Source: Chryseobacterium koreense CCUG 49689 | Lineage (GTDB): Bacteria; Bacteroidota; Bacteroidia; Flavobacteriales; Weeksellaceae | Direction: 5' to 3' | Length of the DNA: 64,000 nucleotides | Assembly (NCBI RefSeq): GCF_001045435.1 | Contig: NZ_LFNG01000001.1 | Span: 1 to 64,000, forward strand | Part shown: positions 51,930 to 62,332 of the stretch, piece after piece | Layout of the letters: each line of letters begins with the position of its first letter | Position numbering within the stretch: the first letter of the stretch is position 1 | Translations under genes and position numbers: made by a program | The notes under the pieces: model-generated | The model's database searches: none | What the model was told of the DNA's origin: nothing | What the model saw: only the letters and a program-made list of their open reading frames with translations

Positions 51930-53750
51930 TTATTTTTTGGTGTAGATGCGGATCTCTGAATTTGTTTTCCCCTCATAACCTTTTTTGTTGACTTCCATTT
52001 TTTCAATTTTGTCCGCAGGAAATTTTTCCATTTCAGATTTGGTAATCGGTTTTCCATCCAGGAAGATTTTGGTTTCGTCGTCGGTTGCAAGTGTTTTTCC
52101 CACGCCGTTGATGACGATGACATTGGATTTTCCGATTTGGGCTGCTTTTTTCGCGTTCTCCAAATTTTGCTTAAACTCTACTGAATTCACGAGCTTCTCC
52201 GCATTTTTCGCTGCTTTTTCTGCGACTCTTGCCTGATTTTCAGCATTTCTCATCATATTCTTAAATTCCTTTGAATTGACAAAATCCTGAGCTTTGATGG
52301 CACTTTCCGTAGAGATTTCTATCTGTTTTTTAAAATCATCGCTTTGGTAGAATTTGTCCAAATCGGCAAACAGTTTATCCAATTCACCAAACTTGAAATT
52401 CATGGCTTCCATTTTCGTTTTAAAATCGGGCGAATTAAAAATACCATCCATTTTCAAATTTAATTCGTCCATTTCTTTTTGCAGCTTTTTGAATTTTGGA
52501 TCGTCCCAATTCATCTTTTCTGCCATTTTTCGGTATTCTTCACCTTTATTTCTTAATTCTTCACCAAATTTTCTGGCTTCTGAATTTCTTGATTCAAGAG
52601 CAATTCGCAAGGGCTCAATTTCTACGCGTTTCGCTTCGATTTCTTTTCGAATTTTTTCCGCTCTCTCACCTCCGTCTAAAAATAGTTCAGGATGTTGCTG
52701 GTGAATTTTTGTTCCGTCTGTTCCCAAAGCAATTTCACTTCTAGGTGGATTTTCAGGACTAGGTAAAGAATCTTTTTTAACCATTTTCTGAGGGGCGATG
52801 ACCTCTTCCGTTGAATTGGTTTTAGGTTTTAAAGTGTCTGTTTGGAGTTCGGAAATCAGTTGTTCGATTTCGAGATTGGTTTTCCTGATTTCCCTGTTTT
52901 TCGCATTCACAAGGTAGATGAACCCAATGGCGAATAGCAGTGGCAACGCAAAAATCTTTCGCGCATAACTGAATTTTGTTTTTGATTTTTTTAGCATTAT
53001 TAATCTTCTTTTAAGATTGGAATTGAAAAACGGACTCGTTGCAGGAAACTGTTTTCCGGAAAAGTGACTTGCTAAAAGCATCTGCGCAAATGCCTTTGTG
53101 TCCGAATTTTTTATGGCTTTCTTGTCTGCGAGATATTCGTGGACAAGGGTAATTTCTTTTTTGATCAGGTGGAAAAACGGGTTGAACCAAAATAGGGAAG
53201 TGGCCAATTCCATGAAAATTTTGTCCCAGGAATGTTTCTGCTCGATGTGGACCATCTCATGCTTCAGGATCTGCTTTCCCAAATCGGATTGAAGGAGAAT
53301 GCTTTTCTTCCAAAATAAATTTTTGAAAAATGAAAACGGAGCTTCCTGCAAATCTGTTTCATAAAAGCTGATTCCCTCAAACCGCTCTTTGGAAAATTGT
53401 TTTTTGAGCAGTTGAATTTTAATTAAACCAAAAATCAGTCTGGCTAGAAAAAAGACAGAAACCAGTCCAAAAATGAAAGCAGTAATTTTAAGATAAATGA
53501 AATCATGGTCTGAATTATAGTTGGAATTAAAATTTTGTAACTTATTGAATAACAAATAAATATCATTATTTACTTCAAGTGTAAAATAACTCACTTTAAG
53601 TAATGGCAAAAGCAAACTCACCCATAAAACAGACAACAGGTAAAACCGGTTGTAGTGGTGGAAAGTCTTGTCTTTAAGAAACAACCGATAGTACAAAAAC
53701 ATTACACCGGAACATAAAATAACTTTCCCGAAATAGAGCAGGGTTTCCAT
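51930..53750 (-). CDS. M56 (BlaR1/MecR1-type) membrane peptidase with plug-like C-terminus
   Basis: A 606-aa sensor/antirepressor protease. Four membrane helices lie in residues 1-310 (MFLYYRLFLKDK at ~17; the last helix ends near 285). The zinc motif HEMVH is in QILKHEMVHIEQKHSWDKI near residue 165. The extracytoplasmic half is a long Glu/Lys-rich helical segment (~300-540), then LDGKPITKSEMEKFPADKIE, a segment resembling the plug repeats of TonB-dependent receptors. It overlaps the BlaI gene by one base, and so is coupled to it. Known M56 proteins cleave BlaI-type repressors when induced; the inducer here is unknown. Confidence 0.88.
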   Translation of the reverse strand: METLLYFGKVILCSGVMFLYYRLFLKDKTFHHYNRFYLLSVLWVSLLLPLLKVSYFTLEVNNDIYLLFNKLQNFNSNYNSDHDFIYLKITAFIFGLVSVFFLARLIFGLIKIQLLKKQFSKERFEGISFYETDLQEAPFSFFKNLFWKKSILLQSDLGKQILKHEMVHIEQKHSWDKIFMELATSLFWFNPFFHLIKKEITLVHEYLADKKAIKNSDTKAFAQMLLASHFSGKQFPATSPFFNSNLKRRLIMLKKSKTKFSYARKIFALPLLFAIGFIYLVNAKNREIRKTNLEIEQLISELQTDTLKPKTNSTEEVIAPQKMVKKDSLPSPENPPRSEIALGTDGTKIHQQHPELFLDGGERAEKIRKEIEAKRVEIEPLRIALESRNSEARKFGEELRNKGEEYRKMAEKMNWDDPKFKKLQKEMDELNLKMDGIFNSPDFKTKMEAMNFKFGELDKLFADLDKFYQSDDFKKQIEISTESAIKAQDFVNSKEFKNMMRNAENQARVAEKAAKNAEKLVNSVEFKQNLENAKKAAQIGKSNVIVINGVGKTLATDDETKIFLDGKPITKSEMEKFPADKIEKMEVNKKGYEGKTNSEIRIYTKK

Positions 53751-54115
53751 TAGTCTTTATTTTTAAGTTCATTCAGCAGCATTTCCAAATCTTCTACGCT
53801 CATTTCGTTCTTCTCCACAAGGAACGAAACTGCGTTTTTGTAGGATCCTTCAAAGTAGTTTTTCACCAGGCTTTTCATGGACTTGCCACTGTATTTTTCC
53901 TTGGAGACCAACGGAAAATATTCGTGTTGTCGCCCAAAAATTTTGTAATCCACGAAATTCTTATCTTTTAATACCTTTAAAATGGTAGAAACCGTGTTTG
54001 TGTGTGGTTTTGGTTCCGGAAATTTGTCCAAGAGGTCCTTTAGGAATGCTTTTTCCAAATCCCAAAGATATTGCATCACCTGTTCTTCTGCTTTGGTCAG
54101 TTGTGGAATTTTCAT
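53750..54115 (-). CDS. BlaI/MecI-type transcriptional repressor
   Basis: A 121-aa winged-helix repressor. The N-terminal LTKAEEQVMQYLWDLEKAFL helix pair, the DLLDKFPEPKPHTNTVSTIL recognition helix and the following wing (FGRQHEYFPLVSKEKY) are characteristic, and the C-terminal helices (VEDLEMLLNEL) dimerise. It represses its own operon with the M56 gene in the known system. The gene is first in the operon; its stop overlaps the M56 start (TAATG). Confidence 0.93.
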   Translation of the reverse strand: MKIPQLTKAEEQVMQYLWDLEKAFLKDLLDKFPEPKPHTNTVSTILKVLKDKNFVDYKIFGRQHEYFPLVSKEKYSGKSMKSLVKNYFEGSYKNAVSFLVEKNEMSVEDLEMLLNELKNKD

Positions 54116-54343
54116 ATAACTATTTAATTAGTGATACAAATGTAGAAATTAATTCTGTATTTACAACTATTTTTTTAGGTATAAAGTAAAATTATTTTTA
54201 AAACACTGATTATCAATATTAAAAATTAATTCTTGCCCTTTCAGAATAGTCAATTCAATTGTTAAAAAACTGCTAAAATTGCCCATATTTTTTATAAAGG
54301 AATCATTATTGCAGCTCTAAATCGAATCACAAAAAATATCATT

Positions 54344-54895
54344 ATGAATACCAAAAGACTATCTCCGGCAATGGAAAAAGCACTGAGTGACCAAATGAAT
54401 GTGGAAGATCTGCAATCCCATGTTTATCTTTCTTATGGAATTTGGGCTACAGACAAAGGTTATCAGGGAATCGGAAGTTTTCTTTTCCGGCATGCTCAGG
54501 AAGAACGTAATCACGCGATCAAATTCATGCGCTACATTTTGGACCGAGGCGGAAAACCTTCAATCGGCGCCATTCCCAAACCGGGAGCAGACCCGAAAAA
54601 TCTGACCGACTGTTTCAACAAAGTCTTTAAGCACGAAGTTGATAATACCACCGCAATCTACAAATTGGTGGATTTGGCATTTGACGAAAAAGATTGGGCC
54701 ACCTGGAATTTCCTTCAATGGTTCGTGAAAGAGCAGATTGAGGAAGAAACTTTGGCAATGAACCTGATCGACCAGCTTCAAATTGCGGGCGGCGAAAAAG
54801 CATCAGATGAATCACTTTTCAACCTCGACAAAACCTTGCAAAGTGCACCAGATGATGCAGAAGATGCAAGAAATGCCACTGCCGAAAATCCCTGA
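54344..54895 (+). CDS. Non-haem ferritin
   Basis: A 183-aa iron-storage protein. The four-helix bundle has LSDQMNVEDLQSHVYLSYGI with the ferroxidase glutamate pattern and FLFRHAQEERNHAIKFMRYI (E…EExxH, residues ~45-65), then QWFVKEQIEEETLAMNLIDQ as helix D. The acidic 20-residue C-terminal tail (SAPDDAEDARNATAENP) is longer than usual. Oxidises and stores iron in a 24-mer shell. Single gene with its own terminator, divergent from BlaI. Confidence 0.92.
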   Translation: MNTKRLSPAMEKALSDQMNVEDLQSHVYLSYGIWATDKGYQGIGSFLFRHAQEERNHAIKFMRYILDRGGKPSIGAIPKPGADPKNLTDCFNKVFKHEVDNTTAIYKLVDLAFDEKDWATWNFLQWFVKEQIEEETLAMNLIDQLQIAGGEKASDESLFNLDKTLQSAPDDAEDARNATAENP

Positions 54896-54914
54896 ATCCC
54901 AATTTAATCCAAAT

Positions 54915-54946
54915 AAATCTGCTGCGAAAAGCAGATTTTTGTTTTT
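54915..54946 (+). terminator. Terminator of the ferritin gene
   Basis: AAATCTGC/GCAGATTT stem with TGCGAAAA loop, then a T-rich tail (TTGTTTTT). Confidence 0.75.
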
Positions 54947-54966
54947 AAAAACTGCGCCTAAAACAC

Positions 54967-54974
54967 TATCTTTG
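54967..54974 (+). promoter_or_regulatory. -7 box of ychF (TATCTTTG)
   Basis: It matches TAnnTTTG, 71 bp upstream of the ATG. A TTG lies 25 bp upstream, a spacing slightly longer than usual. Confidence 0.35.
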
Positions 54975-55045
54975 CACACTTTAATTTTAACCGCAGAAAC
55001 CATTCCGATAATTTTCGGTAGCAACTGCCAAATGCAATCACCAAT

Positions 55046-56137
55046 ATGAAGTGTGGAATCGTAGGTCTTCCGAATGTAGGAAAATCAACCCTTTTTAACT
55101 GTTTAAGCAATGCCAAAGCGCAATCTGCAAACTATCCCTTTTGCACGATTGAGCCCAATTTGGGAACCGTTTCCGTTCCGGATCCGCGACTTTTTGAACT
55201 TGAAAAACTGGTAAATCCGGAACGGGTTTTGCCGGCGGTTGTGGAAATCGTGGATATTGCAGGTTTGGTGAAAGGCGCTTCAAAAGGCGAAGGTCTGGGA
55301 AATCAGTTCCTGGCAAATATCCGAGAATGCGAAGCCATCATCCATGTTTTGAGATGTTTTGACAACGGGAATATTATCCACGTGGAAGGGTCGGTAGATC
55401 CGATTCGCGATAAGGAAATTATCGATATTGAACTTCAGCTAAAGGATTTGGAAACTTTAGGAAAGGCGGTTGACAAAGCCAAGAAGTTCATCAAATCGGG
55501 GAAGAAAGAAGACGTTTTAACTTATGAAACCTTGCTGAATCTGCAGAAGTTTGTGGAAGACGGTAAAAACGCCAGGGAATTTCCGGCAGATGATTTCGCG
55601 CAATCCGTGATAGACGAAGTACATTTGCTGACCAAAAAACCGGTGCTCTATGTCTGTAATGTGGACGAGAATTCCATCAAAAACGGAAATGAATGGATTC
55701 CAAAGATTGAAGAAATGGCAAAAAACGAGGGCGCAGAAGTGGTTGTTCTCGCCGCACAAATTGAAGCCGATATCAACGAACTGGAAACTTTCGAGGAAAG
55801 ACAGATGTTTCTGGAGGAACTTGGGCTGGAAGAGCCCGGAGTAAACCGACTCATCCGAAAAGCATATGATTTGCTCCAGCTGCAGACTTATTTTACAGCG
55901 GGAGTGAAGGAAGTTCGTGCATGGACCATCGGAAAAGGCTGGACAGCACCGCAAGCAGCGGGAGTCATACACACCGATTTCGAAAAAGGATTTATCCGTG
56001 CGGAAGTCATTAAATATGATGATTTCGCGAAATATGGAACCGAGGCAAAAGTGAAAGAAGCTGGAAAAATGGGTGTCGAAGGAAAAGAATACATCGTTCA
56101 AGACGGCGATGTAATGCATTTTAGGTTTAACGTGTAA
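55046..56137 (+). CDS. ychF: GTP/ATP-binding protein YchF
   Basis: A 363-aa OBG-family ATPase of translation quality control. The G1 loop [20 protein letters not shown] is at residues 4-23, followed by [20 protein letters not shown] (switch region), then the helical domain and the C-terminal TGS domain (…[20 protein letters not shown]). YchF proteins bind ATP rather than GTP. Monocistronic. The start is the ATG at 55046. Confidence 0.96.
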   Translation: MKCGIVGLPNVGKSTLFNCLSNAKAQSANYPFCTIEPNLGTVSVPDPRLFELEKLVNPERVLPAVVEIVDIAGLVKGASKGEGLGNQFLANIRECEAIIHVLRCFDNGNIIHVEGSVDPIRDKEIIDIELQLKDLETLGKAVDKAKKFIKSGKKEDVLTYETLLNLQKFVEDGKNAREFPADDFAQSVIDEVHLLTKKPVLYVCNVDENSIKNGNEWIPKIEEMAKNEGAEVVVLAAQIEADINELETFEERQMFLEELGLEEPGVNRLIRKAYDLLQLQTYFTAGVKEVRAWTIGKGWTAPQAAGVIHTDFEKGFIRAEVIKYDDFAKYGTEAKVKEAGKMGVEGKEYIVQDGDVMHFRFNV

Positions 56138-56197
56138 TCAACAAGATAGTTCGGAGATATCCCTCTTCTGAATTTTTTTGTAAGATCTTATAATATC

Positions 56198-56224
56198 AAG
56201 CGAACAGAAATGTTCGCTTTTTTT
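56198..56224 (+). terminator. Terminator of ychF
   Basis: AAGCGAACA/TGTTCGCTT perfect 9-bp stem with loop GAAA, then five T. Confidence 0.8.
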
Positions 56225-56373
56225 GGTGCCAATTTTTTCTTAATCAAATGATAAAAAGACGTTAAATTGACAGACATCAACCTCTGCCGGAATTTAAGTC
56301 GCTAACTTTACAAATAGTTATTTACTGCTTATTGGAATAAATTCTTCGATGAAAATTTAAATAAATTAATCAT

Positions 56374-57129
56374 ATGAAAAAGTTAGAAAACAAAGTCGCC
56401 ATTATTACGGGTGCTGGTTCAGGAATAGGAAAAGAAACCGCATTGTTGTTCGCCAAAGAAGGCGCAAAAGTAGTGGTGACCGACATCAATGAATCGCATG
56501 GAAACGCTGTGGTGGATGAAATAAAAAATAATGGCGGAGAAGCACTTTTCATAAAAGCGGATTCTTCAAATCCTGAAGATCACAAGAAACTTGTGGAAGA
56601 AACAGTAAAAGCATTCGGAAAACTGGATGTAGCTGTGAATAATGCCGGAATTGGAGGTGAAAGCAACAAAGTAGGAGACATGTCGGTAGAAGGTTGGAAA
56701 AAAGTCATTGATATCAACCTGTCCGGAGTTTTTTATGGCGTAAAATATCAAGCACCTGAAATGGTGAAAAATGGCAGTGGCAGCATCATCAATATCGCAT
56801 CCATTCTTGGTCAAGTCGGTTTTGCAAATTCTGCAGGTTATGTAGCCGCCAAACATGGTGTGGTGGGACTTACCAAATCCGCAGCTTGGGAATATGCTAC
56901 TGATAAGGTGCGCGTAAATGCTGTTGGTCCCGGATTTATTTATACGGGTTTGGTCAACGAGGAATCGATGGGTAAAGAAGCCCTTAATTACTTAGAAACA
57001 AAACATGCTTTCGGAAGACTTGGTGAAGCGCGGGAAGTTGCCAATCTGATTCTGTTCCTGGCTTCCGATGATGCTTCATTTATTACCGGTTCATACTATC
57101 CTGTTGATGGTGGATATTTGGCAGTATAA
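56374..57129 (+). CDS. Short-chain dehydrogenase/reductase
   Basis: A 251-aa classical SDR with KVAIITGAGSGIGKETALLF (TGxxxGxG, residues ~7-26), NNAG at ~88, catalytic Ser in IINIASILGQVG and YVAAKHG (Y~154, K~158), and the C-terminal FITGSYYPVDGGYLAV. The C-terminus with the D-G-G-Y motif is common in 3-oxoacyl-ACP reductase/glucose 1-dehydrogenase-like members. Substrate unknown. An N-terminal remnant of another SDR lies 13 bp downstream. Confidence 0.92.
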   Translation: MKKLENKVAIITGAGSGIGKETALLFAKEGAKVVVTDINESHGNAVVDEIKNNGGEALFIKADSSNPEDHKKLVEETVKAFGKLDVAVNNAGIGGESNKVGDMSVEGWKKVIDINLSGVFYGVKYQAPEMVKNGSGSIINIASILGQVGFANSAGYVAAKHGVVGLTKSAAWEYATDKVRVNAVGPGFIYTGLVNEESMGKEALNYLETKHAFGRLGEAREVANLILFLASDDASFITGSYYPVDGGYLAV

Positions 57130-57142
57130 GCTTTAGGGAAAT

Positions 57143-57246
57143 AAGAAAAATAAGACAGTGATTATCACTAGTGCCGCAAATGGATTTGGACATTTTGCAG
57201 CAGAAGAACCGGCTTCCAAAGGAAGTGCGGCTTTTCTTTTTGATTT
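57143..57246 (+). pseudogene. N-terminal remnant of a second SDR gene
   Basis: In a plus-strand frame, 57143 onward reads KKNKTVIITSAANGFGHFAA and EEPASKGSAAFLFDFH before a stop. It aligns with the N-terminal Rossmann strand, glycine loop and second helix of SDRs (K-x-V-I-I-T-G-A-x-x-G-F-G). There is no start codon in the expected place and the gene stops after about 35 residues. Confidence 0.6.
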
Positions 57247-57349
57247 TCACAAAACTTTTCCACAATATTTTAAATATAATTTTCCTTTCGCTATTTTTGT
57301 GGGTTATTGAATAAAAAAGGAGATTCCCCATTAACCGGACTACACCAAT

Positions 57350-59227
57350 ATGAGTGAAAACAATACTGTAAACTATACTGACGACAACATTAGGACCCTT
57401 GATTGGCAGGAGCACATCCGTCTTCGCCCCGGAATGTATATCGGGAAACTAGGGGATGGATCATCTGCTGACGATGGTATCTATATCTTGCTTAAAGAAA
57501 TCATTGACAATTCCATAGATGAATTCGTGATGAAAGCCGGAAAAAGAATCGAAATCAAAATCGATGAAGGCAAGGCAACGATCCGTGATTTCGGGCGGGG
57601 AATTCCCCTCGGCAAAGTCGTAGACGCAGTTTCAAAAATGAATACCGGCGGAAAATACGATTCCAAGGCTTTCAAGAAATCGGTCGGTTTGAATGGAGTC
57701 GGAACCAAAGCTGTGAACGCACTTTCAGATTATTTCAAGGTAAAATCTGTGCGAGACGGAAAAATGAAAATGGCAGAATTCTCGAAAGGAATCATTACCA
57801 AAGATTACCAAGAAACGGAATCTACCGACCGAAACGGTACTGAAATCACCTTTATCCCTGATTCCACGATTTTCACCCATTTCAAATTCAGAAAGGAGTA
57901 CATCGAAAAAATGCTGAAAAACTATTGTTACCTGAATCCGGGTCTGAAAATAGTTTTTAATGGCGAAACCTACTTTTCTGAAAATGGTTTAAAGGATTTA
58001 TTGGAAGAAGAGCTTGAGGGCGAAATCCTGTATCCGATCATTCATTTAACCGATGAAGACATTGAGGTTGCCATCACCCATTCAGATAAATCGCAGTCTG
58101 AGACGTATTTTTCATTTGTTAATGGCCAATATACTACCCAAGGCGGTACTCACCTCAATGCTTTTCGTGAAGCTTATGTGAAAACGATCCGGGAATTCTT
58201 CAACAAAAATTTTGAAGCGGCAGATATTCGGAAATCCATCATCGCTGCGGTAGCGGTGAAAGTGATCGAACCTGTTTTCGAATCGCAGACCAAAACAAAA
58301 TTGGGTTCCAACGAAATGGAGCCCGGAAAGGAAACGGTAAGAGCTTTCACAACCAATTTCCTTAAAAATAAACTAGATAATTTCCTCCATAAAAATCCGG
58401 AGATTGCGGAAGCCATCCTCAAAAAAATCATCATTTCCGAACGGGAAAGAAAAGAACTATCGGGAATTCAGAAACTGGCAAGAGAAAAAGCTAAGAAAGT
58501 ATCGCTGCACAACAAAAAACTGCGCGATTGCAGACAACATTACAACGACCAGAAAGCCGACAGAAAATCTGAAACCATGATTTTCATTACGGAAGGGGAT
58601 TCCGCTTCTGGGTCCATCACCAAAACCCGCGATGTGGAAACACAGGCAGTCTTTTCGCTGAAAGGTAAACCACTGAATTGTTATGGCTTGACAAAAAGGG
58701 TAGTCTATGAAAATGATGAATTCAACCTGTTGCAAGCCGCATTAAATATTGAAGATTCATTAGAGGATTTGCGCTATAACCACGTCATCATAGCGACCGA
58801 TGCAGATGTGGACGGAATGCATATCCGGCTCTTGATGATTACTTTTTTCCTTCAGTTTTTTCCAGATGTGATCAGAAACGGGCATCTTTACATCCTGCAA
58901 ACACCGCTGTTTAGGGTGAGGAATAAAAAAGAAACCAGATATTGCTATAATGAAGCCGAAAGGTTACTTGCACTGGAGGAACTTGGGAAAAATCCGGAAA
59001 TTACTCGATTCAAAGGTTTGGGAGAAATTGACCCCGGAGAATTTAAAGTATTTATCGGAAAAGACATCCGTCTGGAACCGGTAGTTTTGGGTAAAGATCA
59101 AACCATTGACCAGCTATTAGAGTTCTACATGGGAAAAAATACGCCCGACAGACAAACTTTTATCCTGGAAAACCTGGTCGTTGAAGATCCAGATATCGAT
59201 AAAAAGAAAACACTGGAAGAAGCTTAG
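57350..59227 (+). CDS. parE: DNA topoisomerase IV subunit B
   Basis: A 625-aa GHKL ATPase subunit. Its ATP-binding motifs ([20 protein letters not shown], the DxGRGIP block DFGRGIPLG, and [15 protein letters not shown]) are in the first 120 residues. The transducer domain has [13 protein letters not shown], and the TOPRIM domain has [16 protein letters not shown] and [13 protein letters not shown]. ParE is preferred to GyrB because the operon also has the ParC-type subunit and because the protein lacks the GyrB insertion. A short membrane-protein gene follows after 14 bp. Confidence 0.93.
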   Translation: MSENNTVNYTDDNIRTLDWQEHIRLRPGMYIGKLGDGSSADDGIYILLKEIIDNSIDEFVMKAGKRIEIKIDEGKATIRDFGRGIPLGKVVDAVSKMNTGGKYDSKAFKKSVGLNGVGTKAVNALSDYFKVKSVRDGKMKMAEFSKGIITKDYQETESTDRNGTEITFIPDSTIFTHFKFRKEYIEKMLKNYCYLNPGLKIVFNGETYFSENGLKDLLEEELEGEILYPIIHLTDEDIEVAITHSDKSQSETYFSFVNGQYTTQGGTHLNAFREAYVKTIREFFNKNFEAADIRKSIIAAVAVKVIEPVFESQTKTKLGSNEMEPGKETVRAFTTNFLKNKLDNFLHKNPEIAEAILKKIIISERERKELSGIQKLAREKAKKVSLHNKKLRDCRQHYNDQKADRKSETMIFITEGDSASGSITKTRDVETQAVFSLKGKPLNCYGLTKRVVYENDEFNLLQAALNIEDSLEDLRYNHVIIATDADVDGMHIRLLMITFFLQFFPDVIRNGHLYILQTPLFRVRNKKETRYCYNEAERLLALEELGKNPEITRFKGLGEIDPGEFKVFIGKDIRLEPVVLGKDQTIDQLLEFYMGKNTPDRQTFILENLVVEDPDIDKKKTLEEA

Positions 59228-59241
59228 AAACAGACCGAGAA

Positions 59242-59724
59242 ATGAGGCTAAACAACAGCAAGAAGGCAAAATTTTTTTATTTCTTAAGTTCATTGATTTT
59301 GATGACCTTGTTTCTGGGTGCCGCATTTTTTGTTTTAGAACAATATCGTTTTTATATTTTAGGGTGGAAAAGCGTATTGCTTATCATAATTCCTGCCTTA
59401 CTTGCCCTGATTTTCATTTTCAGTGGAAGACAGATATTTGAATATGATAGCGATGGCGAAGCTTTGAACTTCAGAAATAGAAATGTGTTGACCTTCTTCA
59501 ATAAACCGGTTCGGGACGAATTCCCGAAATATAAACTTTTACAATATGAGTTTGTTAATATATTAATATTTAAACGGTTATACATTACCATTTCAAGCAA
59601 AAAAAACAATTTAATCATACTCAAATATGATGTTTCTTATCTTACCGGCAAAGAATTAAAGGATTTGAAATTTTCATTAAGTAAAGTCATTAAAGCTAAT
59701 CAAGAAAGAGAGAAAAATAGTTGA
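59242..59724 (+). CDS. Two-helix membrane protein between parE and parC
   Basis: A 160-aa protein with two hydrophobic helices (residues ~12-33 and ~43-61), then a soluble C-terminal domain with beta-rich content and a basic, amphipathic end. It resembles PH-like/YdbT-like small membrane proteins only in plan. It is 14 bp after parE and its TGA overlaps the parC ATG (TGATG), so it is translationally coupled to parC. I do not recognise the family. Confidence 0.75.
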   Translation: MRLNNSKKAKFFYFLSSLILMTLFLGAAFFVLEQYRFYILGWKSVLLIIIPALLALIFIFSGRQIFEYDSDGEALNFRNRNVLTFFNKPVRDEFPKYKLLQYEFVNILIFKRLYITISSKKNNLIILKYDVSYLTGKELKDLKFSLSKVIKANQEREKNS

Positions 59725-62330
59725 TGGAAGAACAAGAAAATCCGCAAGGAGAATCACTGAAAAAAGTTTCAGGCCTATACAGGGACTGGTTTTTGGATTA
59801 TGCATCGTACGTAATTTTGGATCGTGCGATTCCCTCCATTTATGACGGTTTCAAACCGGTACAGCGCAGAATTATGCATTCCATGCGCGAATTGGAAGAT
59901 GGCCGATACAACAAAGTAGCGAATATTGTCGGGAATACCATGAAGTACCATCCACACGGAGATGCTTCCATTACCGACGCCATGGTGCAGATTGGTCAAA
60001 AAGAACTTTTGATCGATACCCAGGGAAACTGGGGAAATATCTACACCGGGGATTCCGCCGCCGCTGCGAGATACATCGAAGCAAGACTAACCCCTTTCGC
60101 TATGGAGGTGGTTTTCAATCCAAAGACAACGGCGTGGGTAAAATCCTATGATGGCAGAAATAATGAGCCGATCGACCTTCCAGTAAAATTTCCGCTGCTT
60201 TTAGCACAGGGAGTTGAAGGAATTGGCGTAGGACTTTCCACGAAAATTATGCCCCACAACTTCATCGAGCTGGTCAATGCTTCGATTTTATATCTGAAGG
60301 GCAAAAAGTTTGAACTGTTCCCGGATTTTCAAACAGGTGGAATGCTGGATGTTTCCAACTACAACGACGGAGAACGGGGCGGCAAAATCCGTGCAAGAGC
60401 CAGAATCATCCAAAAGGACAAACACACACTTTGCATTAACGAGCTTCCTTTCGGGAAAAATACCGGTGATTTGATCGATTCCATCATTAAAGCCAATGAA
60501 AAAGGAAAGATCAAAATCAAGAAAATCGAGGACAACACCTCTGACCAGGTGGAAATCAACATCCTGCTGAACAACGACGTGTCGCCGGATAAAACGATTG
60601 ATGCACTTTATGCGTTTACGGATTGCGAAATCCCGATCTCACCGAATGCATGCGTAATTGTGGGCGACAAACCGGAATTCCTTTCCGTTTCAGAGATTTT
60701 AAGACGAAATACCGACCACACCGTTTCTTTGCTTAAAAAAGAGCTTGAAATCGAGCTTCATGAACTCCAGGAAAACTGGCATTTTTCTTCATTGGAACGG
60801 ATCTTTATCGAGAACAGAATTTATCACGATATCGAGGAAGTAAAATCTTGGGAAGAGGTAATCAAAACCATCGACAACGGATTGAAACCGCACACAAAGC
60901 ATCTTTTGAGAGCGGTTACCGAAGAAGACATTACCCGATTGACCGAAATCCGCATCAAGCGAATTTCCCGTTTTGATCTGGACAAATTCAAAGAAAATAT
61001 TCTGGCACTGGAAGGAAAAATAGAGCAGGTAAAACATCATCTTGCCAATTTAATAGCTTATGCCATTGATTATTACACCAATATTTTAAAGAAATACGGA
61101 AAAGGTAAAGAACGAAAAACAGAATTGAGAATTTTTGACACCATCGATGCTACGAAAGTTGCGGTGGCAAACGAAAAATTCTACGTGAACCGGGAAGAAG
61201 GCTTCATCGGAACTTCTCTGAAAAAAGACGAATACCTTTTCGACTGTTCAGATATTGACGACATCATCACCTTCCAAAAAGATGGAACCATGAAAGTGGT
61301 AAAAGTGGAAGCAAAAACCTTTATCGGAAAAAATATCGAGCATGTCGCGGTGTGGAAGAAAAATGATAAACGCACTGTTTATAACATGATTTATCGCGAA
61401 GGAAGAGACGGACCTTATTACATGAAGCGTTTTTCGGTAACCGGTGTGACCAGAAATACGGACTACAAATTGGCTTCAGACAAAAAAGGTTCTGAAATGC
61501 TGTATTTCTCTGCAAATCCAAATGGTGAAGCAGAATTGGTAACCGTCCTCCTGAAACCCAATGCCAGAATCAGAAAGAACAAAATCGATATCGATTTCAG
61601 TGAATTGGCGATTAAGGGCCGAGATTCCAAAGGAAATCTGGTGACCAAATATGCGGTGAAAAAGGTGGATCTAAAAGAAGAGGGACTCTCTACTTTGGCG
61701 CCAAGAAAAATCTGGTTTGACGATACGGTGCGAAGATTGAATGCCGATTCCCGGGGAACTTTGCTCGGAACTTTCAAGGGCGACGATAAAATCCTGACCA
61801 TCAATTCACAAGGCGAAGCCAAATTGGTCACATTCGATTTGAGCAACCGATTTGATGACGAATATCTCATCCTGGAAAAGTGGAATCCCGAACAACCCAT
61901 TACCTGTATTTATTTCGACGGCGAAAAAGGAATCTATTTCATCAAGCGATTTTTGTTGGAAAACAACACCAATGTTCAAAACTTCATGCCTTCCGAACAT
62001 CCCAAATCGTTCATTGAAAATGTGATTGTGGCGAATAATTCCACCGCGGAAATTATTTTTGCCAAAGACAAAGGAAAAGAGAAAGAACCAGAAATCATCA
62101 ATATTGACGAATTCATCGGCGTGAAAGGAATCAAGGCGATTGGAAACCAATTTGTTAAGGAAAAGGTAAAGGCAATCAACATCTCCATTCCGGAACCTGA
62201 AGAGGAAATCAATCCCGGGTATGATGAGGCGGAATCCACTGAAGGATCTATTTCATCCATTGATTCCGGCGAGAAAGACGAGGATTTCCCGGAAGAGGGC
62301 ACGATCGGAAGTTTGTTTGATGAGGAATAG
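59724..62330 (+). CDS. parC: DNA topoisomerase IV subunit A
   Basis: A 868-aa strand-breaking subunit that works with ParE. The catalytic tyrosine is Y117 in SAAAARYIEARLTPFAMEVV, and the winged-helix region (KYHPHGDASITDAMVQIGQ) and PKTTAWVKSYDGRNNEPIDL are present. The C-terminal beta-pinwheel is shorter and less regular than in GyrA, matching ParC. The last ~40 residues are acidic. Translation is coupled to the preceding membrane-protein gene. A perfect hairpin lies just after the stop. Confidence 0.93.
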   Translation: MEEQENPQGESLKKVSGLYRDWFLDYASYVILDRAIPSIYDGFKPVQRRIMHSMRELEDGRYNKVANIVGNTMKYHPHGDASITDAMVQIGQKELLIDTQGNWGNIYTGDSAAAARYIEARLTPFAMEVVFNPKTTAWVKSYDGRNNEPIDLPVKFPLLLAQGVEGIGVGLSTKIMPHNFIELVNASILYLKGKKFELFPDFQTGGMLDVSNYNDGERGGKIRARARIIQKDKHTLCINELPFGKNTGDLIDSIIKANEKGKIKIKKIEDNTSDQVEINILLNNDVSPDKTIDALYAFTDCEIPISPNACVIVGDKPEFLSVSEILRRNTDHTVSLLKKELEIELHELQENWHFSSLERIFIENRIYHDIEEVKSWEEVIKTIDNGLKPHTKHLLRAVTEEDITRLTEIRIKRISRFDLDKFKENILALEGKIEQVKHHLANLIAYAIDYYTNILKKYGKGKERKTELRIFDTIDATKVAVANEKFYVNREEGFIGTSLKKDEYLFDCSDIDDIITFQKDGTMKVVKVEAKTFIGKNIEHVAVWKKNDKRTVYNMIYREGRDGPYYMKRFSVTGVTRNTDYKLASDKKGSEMLYFSANPNGEAELVTVLLKPNARIRKNKIDIDFSELAIKGRDSKGNLVTKYAVKKVDLKEEGLSTLAPRKIWFDDTVRRLNADSRGTLLGTFKGDDKILTINSQGEAKLVTFDLSNRFDDEYLILEKWNPEQPITCIYFDGEKGIYFIKRFLLENNTNVQNFMPSEHPKSFIENVIVANNSTAEIIFAKDKGKEKEPEIINIDEFIGVKGIKAIGNQFVKEKVKAINISIPEPEEEINPGYDEAESTEGSISSIDSGEKDEDFPEEGTIGSLFDEE

Positions 62331-62332
62331 CT

